A DNA stretch of 39,146 bases from an uncultured Paraprevotella sp. (lineage in GTDB: Bacteria; Bacteroidota; Bacteroidia; Bacteroidales; Bacteroidaceae), in assembly GCA_944321365.1 (NCBI GenBank), contig CALULA010000018.1:1-39146 (forward strand), read 5' to 3'. Positions 24,625 to 33,658 of this stretch are shown one piece after another; the stretch's first letter is position 1, and the number at the start of each line of letters is the position of its first letter. Made by a program: the position numbers and the translations under genes. Below the pieces are notes generated by a model. That model saw only the letters and a program-made list of their open reading frames with translations. It did no database searches and was not told where the DNA came from.

Positions 24625-27077
24625 GCCGTTTCGTTCTTGTCGTTTTCAAAAGTAAAAGTAATGGCATCTTTCACTTTCTCTTTCAGCAAAGCAAAAGAAA
24701 GTACTTCCGATACATCTTTCACATAATGGAATGACAGTCCCTTGAGATACATCTCCGGGATTTCTTCTATATTCTTCCGGTTTTCCACACACATCACAAT
24801 ATCTTTGATACCTGCACGCTTGGCAGCCAGTATCTTTTCCTTTATGCCTCCTACGGGAAGCACTTTGCCCCGGAGGGTAATCTCACCTGTCATTGCCAGG
24901 TTCGGACGTACCTTGCGTTGCGTGAGGGCAGAAGCTATGGACGTTGCCATGGTGATTCCGGCCGACGGGCCATCTTTGGGAACGGCGCCTTCAGGTACAT
25001 GCACATGAATATTCCACTGTTCGAATATCCGTACATCAATACCCAGTTTGTCAGCATGTGCTTTGATGTATTCCAATGCGAGCACAGCTGATTCTTTCAT
25101 CACGTCTCCCAGATTTCCCGTCAAGGTCAGTTTGCTGCCTTTCCCCTTACTGAGACTGGTTTCAATGAAAAGAATCTCACCTCCTACAGACGTCCATGCC
25201 AATCCGGTCACCACACCGGCATACTCATTTCCCTGATATTTGTCACGTGTATATTCCGGCTTGCCCAACAGTCGTTCCACATCAGATATTTTCACCTCCG
25301 TACATGAGAAGCTGCCGTTGCGGGCAAATTCCAGAGCCATTTTACGGAATATCTTGTTGATTTGTTTTTCCAGTCCGCGCACACCCGACTCACGGGTATA
25401 ATTCTCTATGATATACTCCATCGCCGGACGACTGATCTTGATCTCCGGATGTCCGGACAATCCGTTGTTTTCTTTCTCTTTCGGTACCAGATGCCGCTTG
25501 GCAATCTCTATCTTTTCTTCGGTAATATAACCGCTTACCTCTATCAGTTCCATACGGTCGAGCAGAGGGCGGGGAATAGTTCCGATATTGTTGGCCGTGG
25601 CAATGAACATCACCTTGGATAAATCATAGTCTACATCCAAGAAATTGTCGTGGAAAGCGTTGTTCTGTTCCGGATCCAACACTTCCAATAATGCGGAGGA
25701 GGGATCGCCGTTGACCGTGTTTTGAGTCACTTTGTCTATTTCATCCAAAATGAATACCGGGTTGGACGATCCTGCTTTTATCATGTTTTTGATGATGCGT
25801 CCCGGCATGGCACCGATATATGTGCGCCGGTGTCCGCGGATTTCGGCTTCATCGTGCAGACCGCCCAGCGACATGCGGATGTATTTCCGTTTCAGGGCTG
25901 AAGCTATGCTCTTGCCTAATGAAGTCTTACCTACACCCGGAGGGCCGTAAAGACAGATGATAGGGGATTTCAAATCACCGCGCAATTGCAATACGGCCAA
26001 GTGCTCTAAGATACGTTCTTTCACCTTTTCCAAGCCGTAATGGTCCTTATTGAGTACTTTCTCTGCGTTTTTCAAATTCAGATTATCCTCAGTATACGTC
26101 TGCCACGGCAAGCTCAGCATTGTCTGCAGATAGTTTAGCTGTACGTTATAATCCGGACTTTGAGGGTTCAGACGCTCAAGCTTGTCCACTTCACGGTCGA
26201 AAATCTTGGCGATTTCTTCCGGCCATTTTTTTTGTGAAGCTTCTGAACGAAGGTCATGCAGGTCATGATCTTGCGGAGTTCCGCCTAATTCATCCTGAAT
26301 GTTCTTGATTTGCTGCTGCAAAAAGTATTCCCGTTGCTGGGAGTCAAGGTCTTCACGCGTTTTCCGTTGTATCTCAGCCCGCAATTCCGAGTACTGAATT
26401 TCTTTATTCAAGAGTTTCAGGAGCTTTTCCGAACGCAGACCGAGGTCACTCTCTTCCAGCAATTCCATTTTCCGGGCAATAGGAAACGGGAAGTTCGCAC
26501 AGACGAAATTGACCAAAAACATGCTGTTGGTGATGTTCTTTACGGCGAACATGGATTCTTTTGGCAGTTGATCGCTCAACTGAATGTACTGCACAGTGCG
26601 TTCGCGGCAGGCTTCTACTAAAAGTTCGAATTCCTTGTTGTTTTTTTGCGGCAACTTTTCTTCCAACTTCTCCACAACGCCTGTAAGATAGGGCCTTTCA
26701 GCAACAATGTTTTTCAGCTCAAAGCGACTCATGCCCTGAACTATAACTGTTGTAGAATGGTCCGGCAGTTCAAGGATACGAACAATCTTAGCCATTGTCC
26801 CGATGTGGTACAGATCATTGAAAAGCGGAGCTTCTGTCTCCGGATTCAATTGGCAAACAACACCTATGTTCAACTTGTTTCTATCCGCCGCCTTGGCCAG
26901 ACGAAGAGAAGCCTTTCTTCCTACAGCAATAGGCATTACCACTCCAGGAAACAGCACCATGTTGCGTAACGGCAAAATTGGCAATGTAGCATCCATTTCC
27001 ACTTCAAACACACTTGATTCATCTCCTTCGAAATCGGCAACCAATGAAAATGGATTTTGGTTATCGTCAATATGCAT
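24621..27077 (-). CDS. lon: ATP-dependent protease Lon
   Basis: Cytoplasmic AAA+ serine protease that degrades damaged and regulatory proteins. The 818-residue protein has an N-terminal substrate-binding LON domain ([19 protein letters not shown]) and a coiled-coil middle. The AAA+ module shows Walker [14 protein letters not shown] and Walker [12 protein letters not shown]. In the protease domain the catalytic dyad is Ser705 (PKDGPSAGI) and Lys748 (GGIKEK). Start chosen at MHIDDNQNP: the frame is open for 53 more codons upstream, but the promoter at 27130-27159 lies inside that extension. It heads a tight leftward operon with tgt, the LptF/G permease and a DEAD-box helicase. Confidence 0.97.
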   Translation of the reverse strand: MHIDDNQNPFSLVADFEGDESSVFEVEMDATLPILPLRNMVLFPGVVMPIAVGRKASLRLAKAADRNKLNIGVVCQLNPETEAPLFNDLYHIGTMAKIVRILELPDHSTTVIVQGMSRFELKNIVAERPYLTGVVEKLEEKLPQKNNKEFELLVEACRERTVQYIQLSDQLPKESMFAVKNITNSMFLVNFVCANFPFPIARKMELLEESDLGLRSEKLLKLLNKEIQYSELRAEIQRKTREDLDSQQREYFLQQQIKNIQDELGGTPQDHDLHDLRSEASQKKWPEEIAKIFDREVDKLERLNPQSPDYNVQLNYLQTMLSLPWQTYTEDNLNLKNAEKVLNKDHYGLEKVKERILEHLAVLQLRGDLKSPIICLYGPPGVGKTSLGKSIASALKRKYIRMSLGGLHDEAEIRGHRRTYIGAMPGRIIKNMIKAGSSNPVFILDEIDKVTQNTVNGDPSSALLEVLDPEQNNAFHDNFLDVDYDLSKVMFIATANNIGTIPRPLLDRMELIEVSGYITEEKIEIAKRHLVPKEKENNGLSGHPEIKISRPAMEYIIENYTRESGVRGLEKQINKIFRKMALEFARNGSFSCTEVKISDVERLLGKPEYTRDKYQGNEYAGVVTGLAWTSVGGEILFIETSLSKGKGSKLTLTGNLGDVMKESAVLALEYIKAHADKLGIDVRIFEQWNIHVHVPEGAVPKDGPSAGITMATSIASALTQRKVRPNLAMTGEITLRGKVLPVGGIKEKILAAKRAGIKDIVMCVENRKNIEEIPEMYLKGLSFHYVKDVSEVLSFALLKEKVKDAITFTFENDKNETA

Positions 27078-27129
27078 ATTCAAAACCTTAATTTGATTTA
27101 GTGAACAAAACCTTTTCACAAAAACTTGG

Positions 27130-27159
27130 CAAAGATACAAAAAAATAAGTGTATACAAA
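27130..27159 (-). promoter_or_regulatory. lon promoter
   Basis: On the minus strand TTTG (27159 to 27156) is followed after 18 nt by TATCTTTG (27137 to 27130), an exact -7 box, 53 nt upstream of the lon ATG. Confidence 0.65.
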
Positions 27160-27191
27160 TAGGTTGTACAGCGGAAATAACAAATATTTGC

Positions 27192-27234
27192 TACTTTTGT
27201 AGCTGCATTTCGGAAGACGGATTTCAAGTGCAGC
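27192..27234 (+). promoter_or_regulatory. trmN6 -7 box and leader hairpin
   Basis: TACTTTTG (27192-27199) matches the -7 consensus. The best upstream TTG (27164-27166) is 25 nt away, longer than usual. The leader holds GCTGCA (27202-27207) and TGCAGC (27229-27234), a 6-bp stem. trmN6 starts at 27283. Confidence 0.4.
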
Positions 27235-27282
27235 AAGAAAAGGCTGTTTGTCTATGTATTCGCATGAAATAAAAAGGTTAAA

Positions 27283-27993
27283 ATGAGCAATTCGTATTTT
27301 GAATTCAAACAATTTGTAATTTGCCATGACAAGTGCGCCATGAAAGTAGGAACTGACGGTGTCTTGTTAGGCGCATGGACGGAAGTGGAGTCTGGTGTCC
27401 GCCGTCTGCTTGACATCGGAACCGGTTCCGGGCTAATCGCCATAATGTTGGCTCAGAAATGTGGAGCGGAGATTGTCGGAATAGATATAGATTCGGATGC
27501 AGCAAAGCAAGCCCAAAGCAACGCAGATATAAGCCCGTGGAAAGAACGTATACAAGTGTTTCAGGCTGACGTAAGGTCTTTTGCGCCCAAAGACAGTTTT
27601 GATCTGATTGTATGCAATCCGCCATTTTTCACTGAATCTCTGCTGTGTCCGGACCGGAAGCGCAATGAGGCGCGGCACAACGACAGTCTTCCGTTTGACG
27701 TGCTGATTCATAAAGCGTCGGAATGGCTTTCCAATAACGGACTGTTCAATGTCATATTGCCGGCTAAAAATCCGGACATGTTCATCCAGTGTGCTTGGGA
27801 ATCAGACTTAAATCTATACAGGAAATGTTTAGTGTCGAGCAAGCCGAATCTCGCTCCAAAACGTATTTTACTGAGTTTCCGTAAAGGTCCGGCTCCCTAT
27901 CCGGCATCGGAAAGTCTGGTCGTCAGAAATGTTGATGGTACATATACAGATGAATATAAACGCCTGACAAAAGATTACTATCTATATTTCTGA
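27283..27993 (+). CDS. trmN6: tRNA1(Val) (adenine37-N6)-methyltransferase
   Basis: SAM-dependent methyltransferase of 236 residues of the YfiC/TrmN6 family, which methylates A37 next to the anticodon of tRNA-Val1. Motif I is LLDIGTGSGLIAIMLAQ (42-58). The acidic end of strand 2 is GIDID, and the N6-adenine catalytic motif is NPPF (112-115) within VCNPPFFTESL. The N-terminal segment FEFKQFVICHDKCAMKVGTDGVLLGAW is the family signature that precedes motif I. It is divergent from lon and convergent with the lipid kinase gene, whose stop is 5 bp away. No downstream partner. Confidence 0.92.
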   Translation: MSNSYFEFKQFVICHDKCAMKVGTDGVLLGAWTEVESGVRRLLDIGTGSGLIAIMLAQKCGAEIVGIDIDSDAAKQAQSNADISPWKERIQVFQADVRSFAPKDSFDLIVCNPPFFTESLLCPDRKRNEARHNDSLPFDVLIHKASEWLSNNGLFNVILPAKNPDMFIQCAWESDLNLYRKCLVSSKPNLAPKRILLSFRKGPAPYPASESLVVRNVDGTYTDEYKRLTKDYYLYF

Positions 27994-27998
27994 GCGTT

Positions 27999-29018
27999 TC
28001 AGTGCTTCAATCTTTTTTTTACTTCTTTATTGAACGTATCAATACGACGAAGGTTGCGGTCGCGCATACTAATGCCAAAGCCTACTAATTCATCATATAA
28101 TTCAGAAAACACCCTGCCGAACGCCGTGTCTGCCGATTGTGTATTAGTTATAATGTTCAGTCCATTTCCAATTAATTGTACATCAATGTCCGTTCCGGCC
28201 ATCATCGGATCGCCGTCAAAATGCACGACACCAGGACGTTCGCGATGAATATGTATGTTCTTGCAGCGGAAAGTTTTGATGCGGCTATTAAGGTTCAGCG
28301 TTTTGTTGAATAACTGAATGGCTATTTGCGGAGCTTCCAACATGGTAAATGGTTCCATTATAGTTACGTCCATCAGGCCGTCCGACATGGAAGCGTGAGG
28401 AGCTATATATGCATTGTTTCCATACTGTGACGCATTGGCACAGGCGATGAGGAATGCCTTATATTTGGATGTTTCGCCTTCTATGTCTATTTCATAAGTG
28501 TCGGGCTTATATTTCAGCCCCTCGCGCAGAGTGTTCTCTAAGTAAGACAGCATACCGCGTTTCTCAGACTGGGCGAACTTGGAACTGACAAAAGCATCGA
28601 ATCCTACGCCACAAGTGCAAAAAAATGGCACATCATTGATTTTGCCATAGTCCAGACATTCCACCACGAATTGGTTGATCACTCTGACCGCACCGATCGT
28701 TTCCAACGGGATGTGCAAATGTCTGGCCAGACCATTGCCCGATCCACAGGGTATGATTCCCAATGCGACGGGAGTCTGCACCAGCTCGCGGGCAATCTCA
28801 TTGACCGTTCCATCGCCTCCCACGGCAATTACAGCATCAAAACGCTGTTCAACATACCTCCGTGTCAGCTCCTCAGCATGCCCTGCATACCGTGTCCATT
28901 CTACCTGATAGTCGATTTTATCACGATCCAGCTTCCGGGTAATCAGATCAAAGATACCTTCTTTTTCCTGCGTACCGGATATAGGATTTATAATGAATAC
29001 GATTCTTTTTTTTGCCAT
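27999..29018 (-). CDS. diacylglycerol/sphingoid-base kinase family lipid kinase
   Basis: A 339-residue lipid kinase with the DAGK catalytic fold shared by diacylglycerol, YegS-type and sphingosine kinases. Visible motifs are FIINPISGT near the N-terminus, the nucleotide-binding GGDGTVNE (67-74), and PCGSGNGLARHL (90-101). The C-terminal part includes GVVHFDGDPM, the second conserved acidic motif. No membrane segment. Start taken at MAKKRIVF; the frame opens six codons earlier. It is head to head with spt (164 bp apart), and the enzyme next to it makes long-chain bases. The substrate might therefore be a sphingoid base or ceramide rather than diacylglycerol. The family call is firm; the substrate is inferred. 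Confidence 0.85.
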   Translation of the reverse strand: MAKKRIVFIINPISGTQEKEGIFDLITRKLDRDKIDYQVEWTRYAGHAEELTRRYVEQRFDAVIAVGGDGTVNEIARELVQTPVALGIIPCGSGNGLARHLHIPLETIGAVRVINQFVVECLDYGKINDVPFFCTCGVGFDAFVSSKFAQSEKRGMLSYLENTLREGLKYKPDTYEIDIEGETSKYKAFLIACANASQYGNNAYIAPHASMSDGLMDVTIMEPFTMLEAPQIAIQLFNKTLNLNSRIKTFRCKNIHIHRERPGVVHFDGDPMMAGTDIDVQLIGNGLNIITNTQSADTAFGRVFSELYDELVGFGISMRDRNLRRIDTFNKEVKKRLKH

Positions 29019-29040
29019 AGCGTTCCTTGAAACCACTCAG

Positions 29041-29048
29041 CAAAGATA
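29041..29048 (-). promoter_or_regulatory. -7 box of the lipid kinase gene
   Basis: TATCTTTG on the minus strand (29048 to 29041), an exact -7 match 22 nt upstream of the ATG. No TTG is visible at the usual -33 distance. Confidence 0.45.
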
Positions 29049-29144
29049 AAGATAAAAAATGGAAATGGCGGCCATTGTATCATGCTGATGTGAATATTAA
29101 AAGTTTTTTTTAGAATGAACGGCGGTTTAAAAGGATATTTGTAT

Positions 29145-29152
29145 TACCTTTG
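29145..29152 (+). promoter_or_regulatory. -7 box of spt
   Basis: TACCTTTG, exact consensus, 29 nt upstream of the spt ATG. The -33 region has only GTTTAA, so the upstream half is weak. Confidence 0.55.
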
Positions 29153-29181
29153 CAGAGTTTTTCATTTACGATTCTACTACA

Positions 29182-30366
29182 ATGGGTTTATTACAAGACA
29201 AATTAGCGAAATACAAGGAGCCGCAAAAATATATGGCTGCAGGGATATATCCCTATTTTCGTGAAATCGAAGGGAAGCAAGGTACTGAAGTCTTGATGGG
29301 CGGACATAGAGTCCTGATGTTCGGCTCTAACGCCTATACAGGTCTGACCGGAGACGACCGCGTGATTGAGGCAGGCGTAGCCGCCATGCGCAAATACGGT
29401 TCCGGTTGTGCCGGTTCGCGCTTCTTGAATGGAACGTTGGACCTTCACGTGCAGCTGGAAAAGGAATTGGCCGCTTTCGTGGGCAAGGAAAACGCCTTGT
29501 GTTTTGCTACTGGCTTCACGGTGAATTCCGGTGTCATTCCTTGTCTGACCGGTAGGGGAGACTACATTATATGCGACGATCGCGACCATGCGTCTATTGT
29601 CGATGGCAAACGTCTTTCATTCTCGCAGAATCTGAAGTACAAGCATAACGACATGGAAGACCTGGAAAAGCAACTCCAAAAATGCAATCCGGATGCCATC
29701 AAGCTGATTGTCGTAGATGGCGTGTTCTCCATGGAAGGCGATTTGGCCAACCTGCCGGAAATCGTTCGCCTCAAACACAAATACAATGCGTCTATTATGG
29801 TGGACGAAGCACACGGATTGGGCGTCTTCGGACGGCAGGGAAGAGGCGTGTGCGACCATTTCGGCCTGACAGACGAAGTAGATGTAATCATGGGTACATT
29901 CAGCAAGTCTCTGGCTTCTATCGGTGGTTTCGTGGCTGCGGATGAATCAATCATCAACTGGCTGAAGCACAATGCACGTACCTATATCTTCAGCGCGTCA
30001 TCTACTCCAGCTGCAACTGCAGCTGCATTAGAAGCTTTACATATTATACAAAACGAGCCGGAAAGGCTTGAAAATCTGTGGAAAGTAACCAACTATGCAC
30101 TGAAGAATTTCCGCGAGGCCGGTTTTGAAATCGGTGCTACGGAGTCGCCCATCATTCCTTTATACGTACGTGATACGGAAAAAACATTCAGAGTAACCAA
30201 GATGGCTTTCGATGAAGGAGTGTTCATCAATCCGGTGATACCACCGGCTTGTGCTCCTCAGGATACGTTAGTACGCTTTGCTCTGATGGCTAATCACACC
30301 AACGAACAGGTGGACGAAGCTATAGAGAAGCTAACAAAGGTGTTCAAGCAATTGGATTTACTGTAA
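29182..30366 (+). CDS. spt: serine palmitoyltransferase
   Basis: PLP enzyme of the alpha-oxoamine synthase family that condenses serine with a fatty acyl-CoA to start sphingolipid synthesis, a hallmark of Bacteroides. The 394-residue cytoplasmic protein has the expected length. It shows GSGCAGSRFLNG (73-84), His136 that stacks on the cofactor (CDDRDHASIVDG), Asp208 and His211 (VDEAHGLGVFG), and the PLP-binding Lys242 in GTFSKSLASIGGF. Related enzymes (KBL, BioF) share these motifs. The sequence SRFLNGTLDLHVQLEKELA and the head-to-head lipid kinase favour Spt. A strong terminator follows at 30431-30480. Confidence 0.92.
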   Translation: MGLLQDKLAKYKEPQKYMAAGIYPYFREIEGKQGTEVLMGGHRVLMFGSNAYTGLTGDDRVIEAGVAAMRKYGSGCAGSRFLNGTLDLHVQLEKELAAFVGKENALCFATGFTVNSGVIPCLTGRGDYIICDDRDHASIVDGKRLSFSQNLKYKHNDMEDLEKQLQKCNPDAIKLIVVDGVFSMEGDLANLPEIVRLKHKYNASIMVDEAHGLGVFGRQGRGVCDHFGLTDEVDVIMGTFSKSLASIGGFVAADESIINWLKHNARTYIFSASSTPAATAAALEALHIIQNEPERLENLWKVTNYALKNFREAGFEIGATESPIIPLYVRDTEKTFRVTKMAFDEGVFINPVIPPACAPQDTLVRFALMANHTNEQVDEAIEKLTKVFKQLDLL

Positions 30367-30520
30367 GGCAATAAAAGAAAGAACAACATACACCGGGCGT
30401 TTTTGTATGCAATCATATTAAAACGCAGGTAAAAAGCCAAAGAGGAAACATAACAACTCATGTTTTCTCTTTGGCTTTTTATGCAGGTTAGAGCAGACAA
30501 ACGATTCTTACTTTCTGCAA
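30367..30520. other. spt downstream region
   Basis: Only the long terminator hairpin (30431-30480) is seen; no gene. Confidence 0.6.
30431..30480. terminator. spt terminator, usable in both directions
   Basis: A 21-bp stem with a single G:T wobble (30431-30451 with 30460-30480, 8-nt loop) flanked by A and T runs of five, so it works for spt on the plus strand and for leftward transcription from the 30631-30662 promoter-like site. Confidence 0.85.
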
Positions 30521-30843
30521 TTAAACATAATGTCGATTAGGTTTCAAATCAAGCTCATCTAAAAACTGATTATTGTAATGTTCCATTACGCAGGGAGTCA
30601 AACTTTCGAAAACAAGGGATTCGTAAGGCTCAAAGGTACTTTTTGTAGTCATCAGCCTGCAACATCAGCACGTTGTAGTCGTTGTATTGCCGCATACATT
30701 TTTTTTAGCACTGCCAAGTTTCCTTGGTAATGTCCTGCGACATGCAGCTCTGCTCCGCAATGGTACAAAAACTTCCGCCTTTCTTCAAGCGGTCATACAG
30801 TACAGTATGGCATAAGTCCTCATTGCTTTCACACCGCAAATAG
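30521..30843 (-). pseudogene. decayed coding remnants in shifted frames
   Basis: Leftward of the BspA-like gene, natural-looking peptide fragments appear in different minus-strand frames, each stopped early. A frame through 30705 reads NEDLCHTVLYDRLKKGGSFC and ends WQC. Then comes MRQYNDYNVLMLQADDYKKYL, and then a 43-residue frame at 30521-30652 ending LDELDLKPNRHYV. Composition is protein-like but no family is recognised. This looks like the remains of one or more genes broken by frameshifts. A small genuine ORF at 30521-30652 is the alternative. Confidence 0.35.
30631..30662 (-). promoter_or_regulatory. promoter-like site within the remnants
   Basis: On the minus strand TTG (30662 to 30660), 21-nt spacer, TACCTTTG (30638 to 30631): a good match to the Bacteroidetes promoter. 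It would make a short transcript of about 150-200 nt ending at the 30431-30480 hairpin. It may be chance inside former coding sequence. Confidence 0.35.
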
Positions 30844-32451
30844 TCATAACCTTTTCGTGGAGATAATAGCTTGGTGGTTTTGTTGCACGAGGCTGTCGCA
30901 GGGACATCCTTTAAAGGCCGTCTTGTTGATATATTCCAAACTGGATGGCAGAGATACGTAGTGAAGATGGCCGCAATCCCAAAATGCAAATTCAGCAATA
31001 GCTTTTGTTCCTGCAGGAATGCTGATAAGACGGAGGTTCGGACAAGCAAAAAAAGTACATCTTTTAATCTCCTTTACATTGCTTTCCCAATATACTTCCG
31101 ACAGGAATGGACACATGCTGAATGCGGATTCTTCAATTTCTTGGATGGATTTTGGGATAGAAACTCTCTGCAGTCCTTTGCAGCCTCTGAACGCTGCCTT
31201 ACCTATTCTTTTGATGCCCTCAGGAATGGTGAATGATTGGGGCATGGGCATTGACTGAAACGCTCTTTCTCCTATTTCTATAATATCTGAAGGTATGTGC
31301 GTCGTGATACAACCGACGATAAGTTTGTTGGTCGCCGTTTCAATAATGGCATTGCAATGATTTCGGGAATCGTAGGTCAGATTATTATTATCTACCGTGA
31401 TGGAAGTGCAAAAATCGCATCCCCAGAAAGCGCCAGCATGGATTTTGGTTACACTTGCAGGGATAGAAATTCTTTGCAGCGTAACATTGCCAAAGGCCGA
31501 CGTGCCAATTTCTTTAATTCCTTCTATGATATTCGTATTTTGGCATCCTGCAATAAGTTTGGCTGTAGCCGTTTCCACAATGGCGTTGCAACCGTTCCGC
31601 GAGTCATACTGCTTGTTCCGGCTGTCCACTATGATGCTGTCCAGCGAGAGGCAACCTCCAAACAAACTGCCTTCTTCTATTTGCAAAACATTTTGCGGAA
31701 TATATATACGCCTCAAATTGTTACAGTTGAAAAACGCTCCCGTTTCGATTTCAAGAAGAGATTGTGGCAGAGAAATGTGTCTTAGCGCTACACAACCACT
31801 GAAAGCATTTGCTCCTATTCGTGTTACGCCTTCGGGGATTTGAATACTATCCAAACCGGTACAATCTGAAAACGCACTACTGCCGATATGTTTCACATTG
31901 TGGGGAATAACCGTATTGGAACAACCTAAGATGATGGTTGCTGACGGACTGTCTATAATGGCATTACATCCGTTCCGCGCATCATAATGCCTGTTCCTTT
32001 TGTCGATTCTGATTCTTTTCAGATTAAGGCATGCCTTGAATGCACCTGATCCAATATGATATATGGAACTCGGAATGTCAATGGATTCCAGTCGTGGGCA
32101 GTGGGAAAAAGCATATTCACCAATGTATTCGACACCCTCTTGGATGGATAAGTGTTCAAGGTTATCGCATCTTGCAAATGCAGTGTCAGCTATTTCCGTG
32201 ATTTGATACGTGTATCCGTTGTGGGCTACGGTCTTTGGAATAACGAGTGTGTCTCCCGTAATCAAGGGAGTCGTAATTTTGGCTCGGTCGATGTTTGTGA
32301 TGGATACGGTACTGTCTCCTGTAGCAATGATTACGTCTTCACAGACGGTATATTCAAAAATACCGTCTGTGAATGTGTTTCTCTCCTTTGCTATGGCCAG
32401 GATGGGTGATAAAATGGCAAATGCTAATGCCAAGTAGCCTTTGAGTTCCAT
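30844..32451 (-). CDS. BspA-type leucine-rich-repeat secreted protein
   Basis: A 535-residue exported protein made almost wholly of BspA-like (LRR_5, Treponema pallidum type) repeats. Typical units read IPEGVTRIGANAFSGCVALRHISLPQSL and SIPKSIQEIEESAFSMCPFL. The N-terminal signal peptide is MELKGYLALAFAILSPILAIA, with cleavage near residue 21. Three non-LRR islands (about 155-177, 280-303, 359-381) repeat the pattern YDSRNGCNAI...TATNKLIVGC between LRR blocks. No C-terminal sorting domain or membrane anchor is seen. Such proteins mediate adhesion or protein binding at the surface; the ligand here is unknown. I start at MELKG rather than the frame opening at 32508, because only this start gives a signal peptide. 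Confidence 0.88.
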   Translation of the reverse strand: MELKGYLALAFAILSPILAIAKERNTFTDGIFEYTVCEDVIIATGDSTVSITNIDRAKITTPLITGDTLVIPKTVAHNGYTYQITEIADTAFARCDNLEHLSIQEGVEYIGEYAFSHCPRLESIDIPSSIYHIGSGAFKACLNLKRIRIDKRNRHYDARNGCNAIIDSPSATIILGCSNTVIPHNVKHIGSSAFSDCTGLDSIQIPEGVTRIGANAFSGCVALRHISLPQSLLEIETGAFFNCNNLRRIYIPQNVLQIEEGSLFGGCLSLDSIIVDSRNKQYDSRNGCNAIVETATAKLIAGCQNTNIIEGIKEIGTSAFGNVTLQRISIPASVTKIHAGAFWGCDFCTSITVDNNNLTYDSRNHCNAIIETATNKLIVGCITTHIPSDIIEIGERAFQSMPMPQSFTIPEGIKRIGKAAFRGCKGLQRVSIPKSIQEIEESAFSMCPFLSEVYWESNVKEIKRCTFFACPNLRLISIPAGTKAIAEFAFWDCGHLHYVSLPSSLEYINKTAFKGCPCDSLVQQNHQAIISTKRL

Positions 32452-32707
32452 GTCCTTTGTGTTATTTGTAGATTTCACAAAGGAAGTCAATTCGCATGAA
32501 ACAGACAATTAAATATTTGTTTTCAATTTATAAATTTCACAAAACATCACCCCGCCTGGATTCCGGAAACTGGAAAGTAACGCAAAGCCGGTTCGAGCTG
32601 ATATTCGCACGGTTTCTGCCGCCCCTCTCCATAATCGTCAAAACCGCACAAATCATTAACTTTCAATCATATTCCCGTGATTTAATCAGCATCTCACTTT
32701 TTTGTAT
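32452..32707. other. divergent intergenic region
   Basis: No gene. On the minus strand TTG, 20 nt, TTCCTTTG (about 32509 to 32479) could be a degenerate promoter for the BspA-like gene. Nothing else is recognised before the RluA-family promoter. Confidence 0.3.
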
Positions 32708-32715
32708 TACCTTTG
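32708..32715 (+). promoter_or_regulatory. -7 box of the pseudouridine synthase gene
   Basis: TACCTTTG, exact consensus, 19 nt before the ATG at 32735. No clear -33 TTG. It excludes the start at 32702. Confidence 0.55.
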
Positions 32716-32734
32716 CAAGCAAATAGGAAAAGTC

Positions 32735-33658
32735 ATGAAGAATCAGACAAACAGTCATCGCGCTCCTTCGGCGTATATCCAATTGAAAGTGCATCGGCCC
32801 ATGATGCTGATTGATTTCATCATGGAGGCCATGGACGGCATCAGTCGCAACAAGGCGAAGAACATATTGGCGGGAAACGGTGTCACTGTGGACAAAAAAC
32901 ACGTGACGCAGTATAATTACGAATTGCAACCGGGCATGTCAGTGGAAATCAGCAAGCACAAAAGGAATAATGAATTAAAGAATCCCTATGTCAAGTTGGT
33001 TTATGAGGACCGCCATATTGTCGTCGTAGAGAAAGCCGTCGGCATACTGTCCGTACCCGCAGCTGCACGGCAAAACTCAGTCAAGAACGTGCTGGATGAA
33101 TATTTTGCAAGCCGGCATTTCAAGTGCACGGCTCACAGTGTGCACCGTCTGGACCGTGATACATCCGGACTGATGATGTTCGCCAAGAGCATCCCTGTGC
33201 AGCAGACGCTGGAGGAAAACTGGCAGCAGCTGGTCACCGACCGCCGTTATGTGGCCGTCGTGTGCGGACGGATGGAGAACGAAGGCGGAACAATAGCCTC
33301 GTGGCTGAAGGACAACAAAGCGTATGTCACTTATTCCAGCCCGACGGACAACGGCGGGAAATATGCCGTGACGCACTATCACACATTGGATGCACGGGAT
33401 GAATATTCGTTAATCGAGTTGAAACTGGAGACCGGAAGAAAGAATCAGATTCGCGTACACATGCAGGACATGGGACATCCTGTAGTCGGCGATGTCAAAT
33501 ATGGCAACGGACTGAATCCCATCAAACGGTTGGGCCTGCATGCCTATCGCCTGAACTTTTATCATCCTGTGACCGGAGAGCGCATGGAATTTGAAACGCC
33601 CTTCCCTCCCCTCTTCATGAAGCTTTTTCCTAAGGAGCGTGCTTCCGGGCAACTGTAG
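32735..33658 (+). CDS. RluA-family RNA pseudouridine synthase
   Basis: A 307-residue cytoplasmic enzyme that isomerises uridine to pseudouridine in rRNA or tRNA. An S4-like RNA-binding domain spans residues about 20-80 (LIDFIMEAMDGISRNKAKNILAGNGVTVD). The catalytic domain follows with HRLDRDTSGLMMFAKS, where Asp140 is the catalytic residue. Further motifs are YVAVVCG and the RluA-group signature TGRKNQIRVHMQDMGHPVVGDVKYG. The end HAYRLNFYHPVTGERMEFETPFP is typical. All active-site elements are present. RluD is the closest familiar member, but the target site cannot be told. Monocistronic; no clear terminator other than the repeat cluster downstream. Confidence 0.88.
   Translation: MKNQTNSHRAPSAYIQLKVHRPMMLIDFIMEAMDGISRNKAKNILAGNGVTVDKKHVTQYNYELQPGMSVEISKHKRNNELKNPYVKLVYEDRHIVVVEKAVGILSVPAAARQNSVKNVLDEYFASRHFKCTAHSVHRLDRDTSGLMMFAKSIPVQQTLEENWQQLVTDRRYVAVVCGRMENEGGTIASWLKDNKAYVTYSSPTDNGGKYAVTHYHTLDARDEYSLIELKLETGRKNQIRVHMQDMGHPVVGDVKYGNGLNPIKRLGLHAYRLNFYHPVTGERMEFETPFPPLFMKLFPKERASGQL

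Noticed and set aside
27078..27236. 53-codon N-terminal extension of lon
   Set aside because: The lon promoter (27130-27159) lies inside it, and Lon proteins start close to the LPILPLRN motif.
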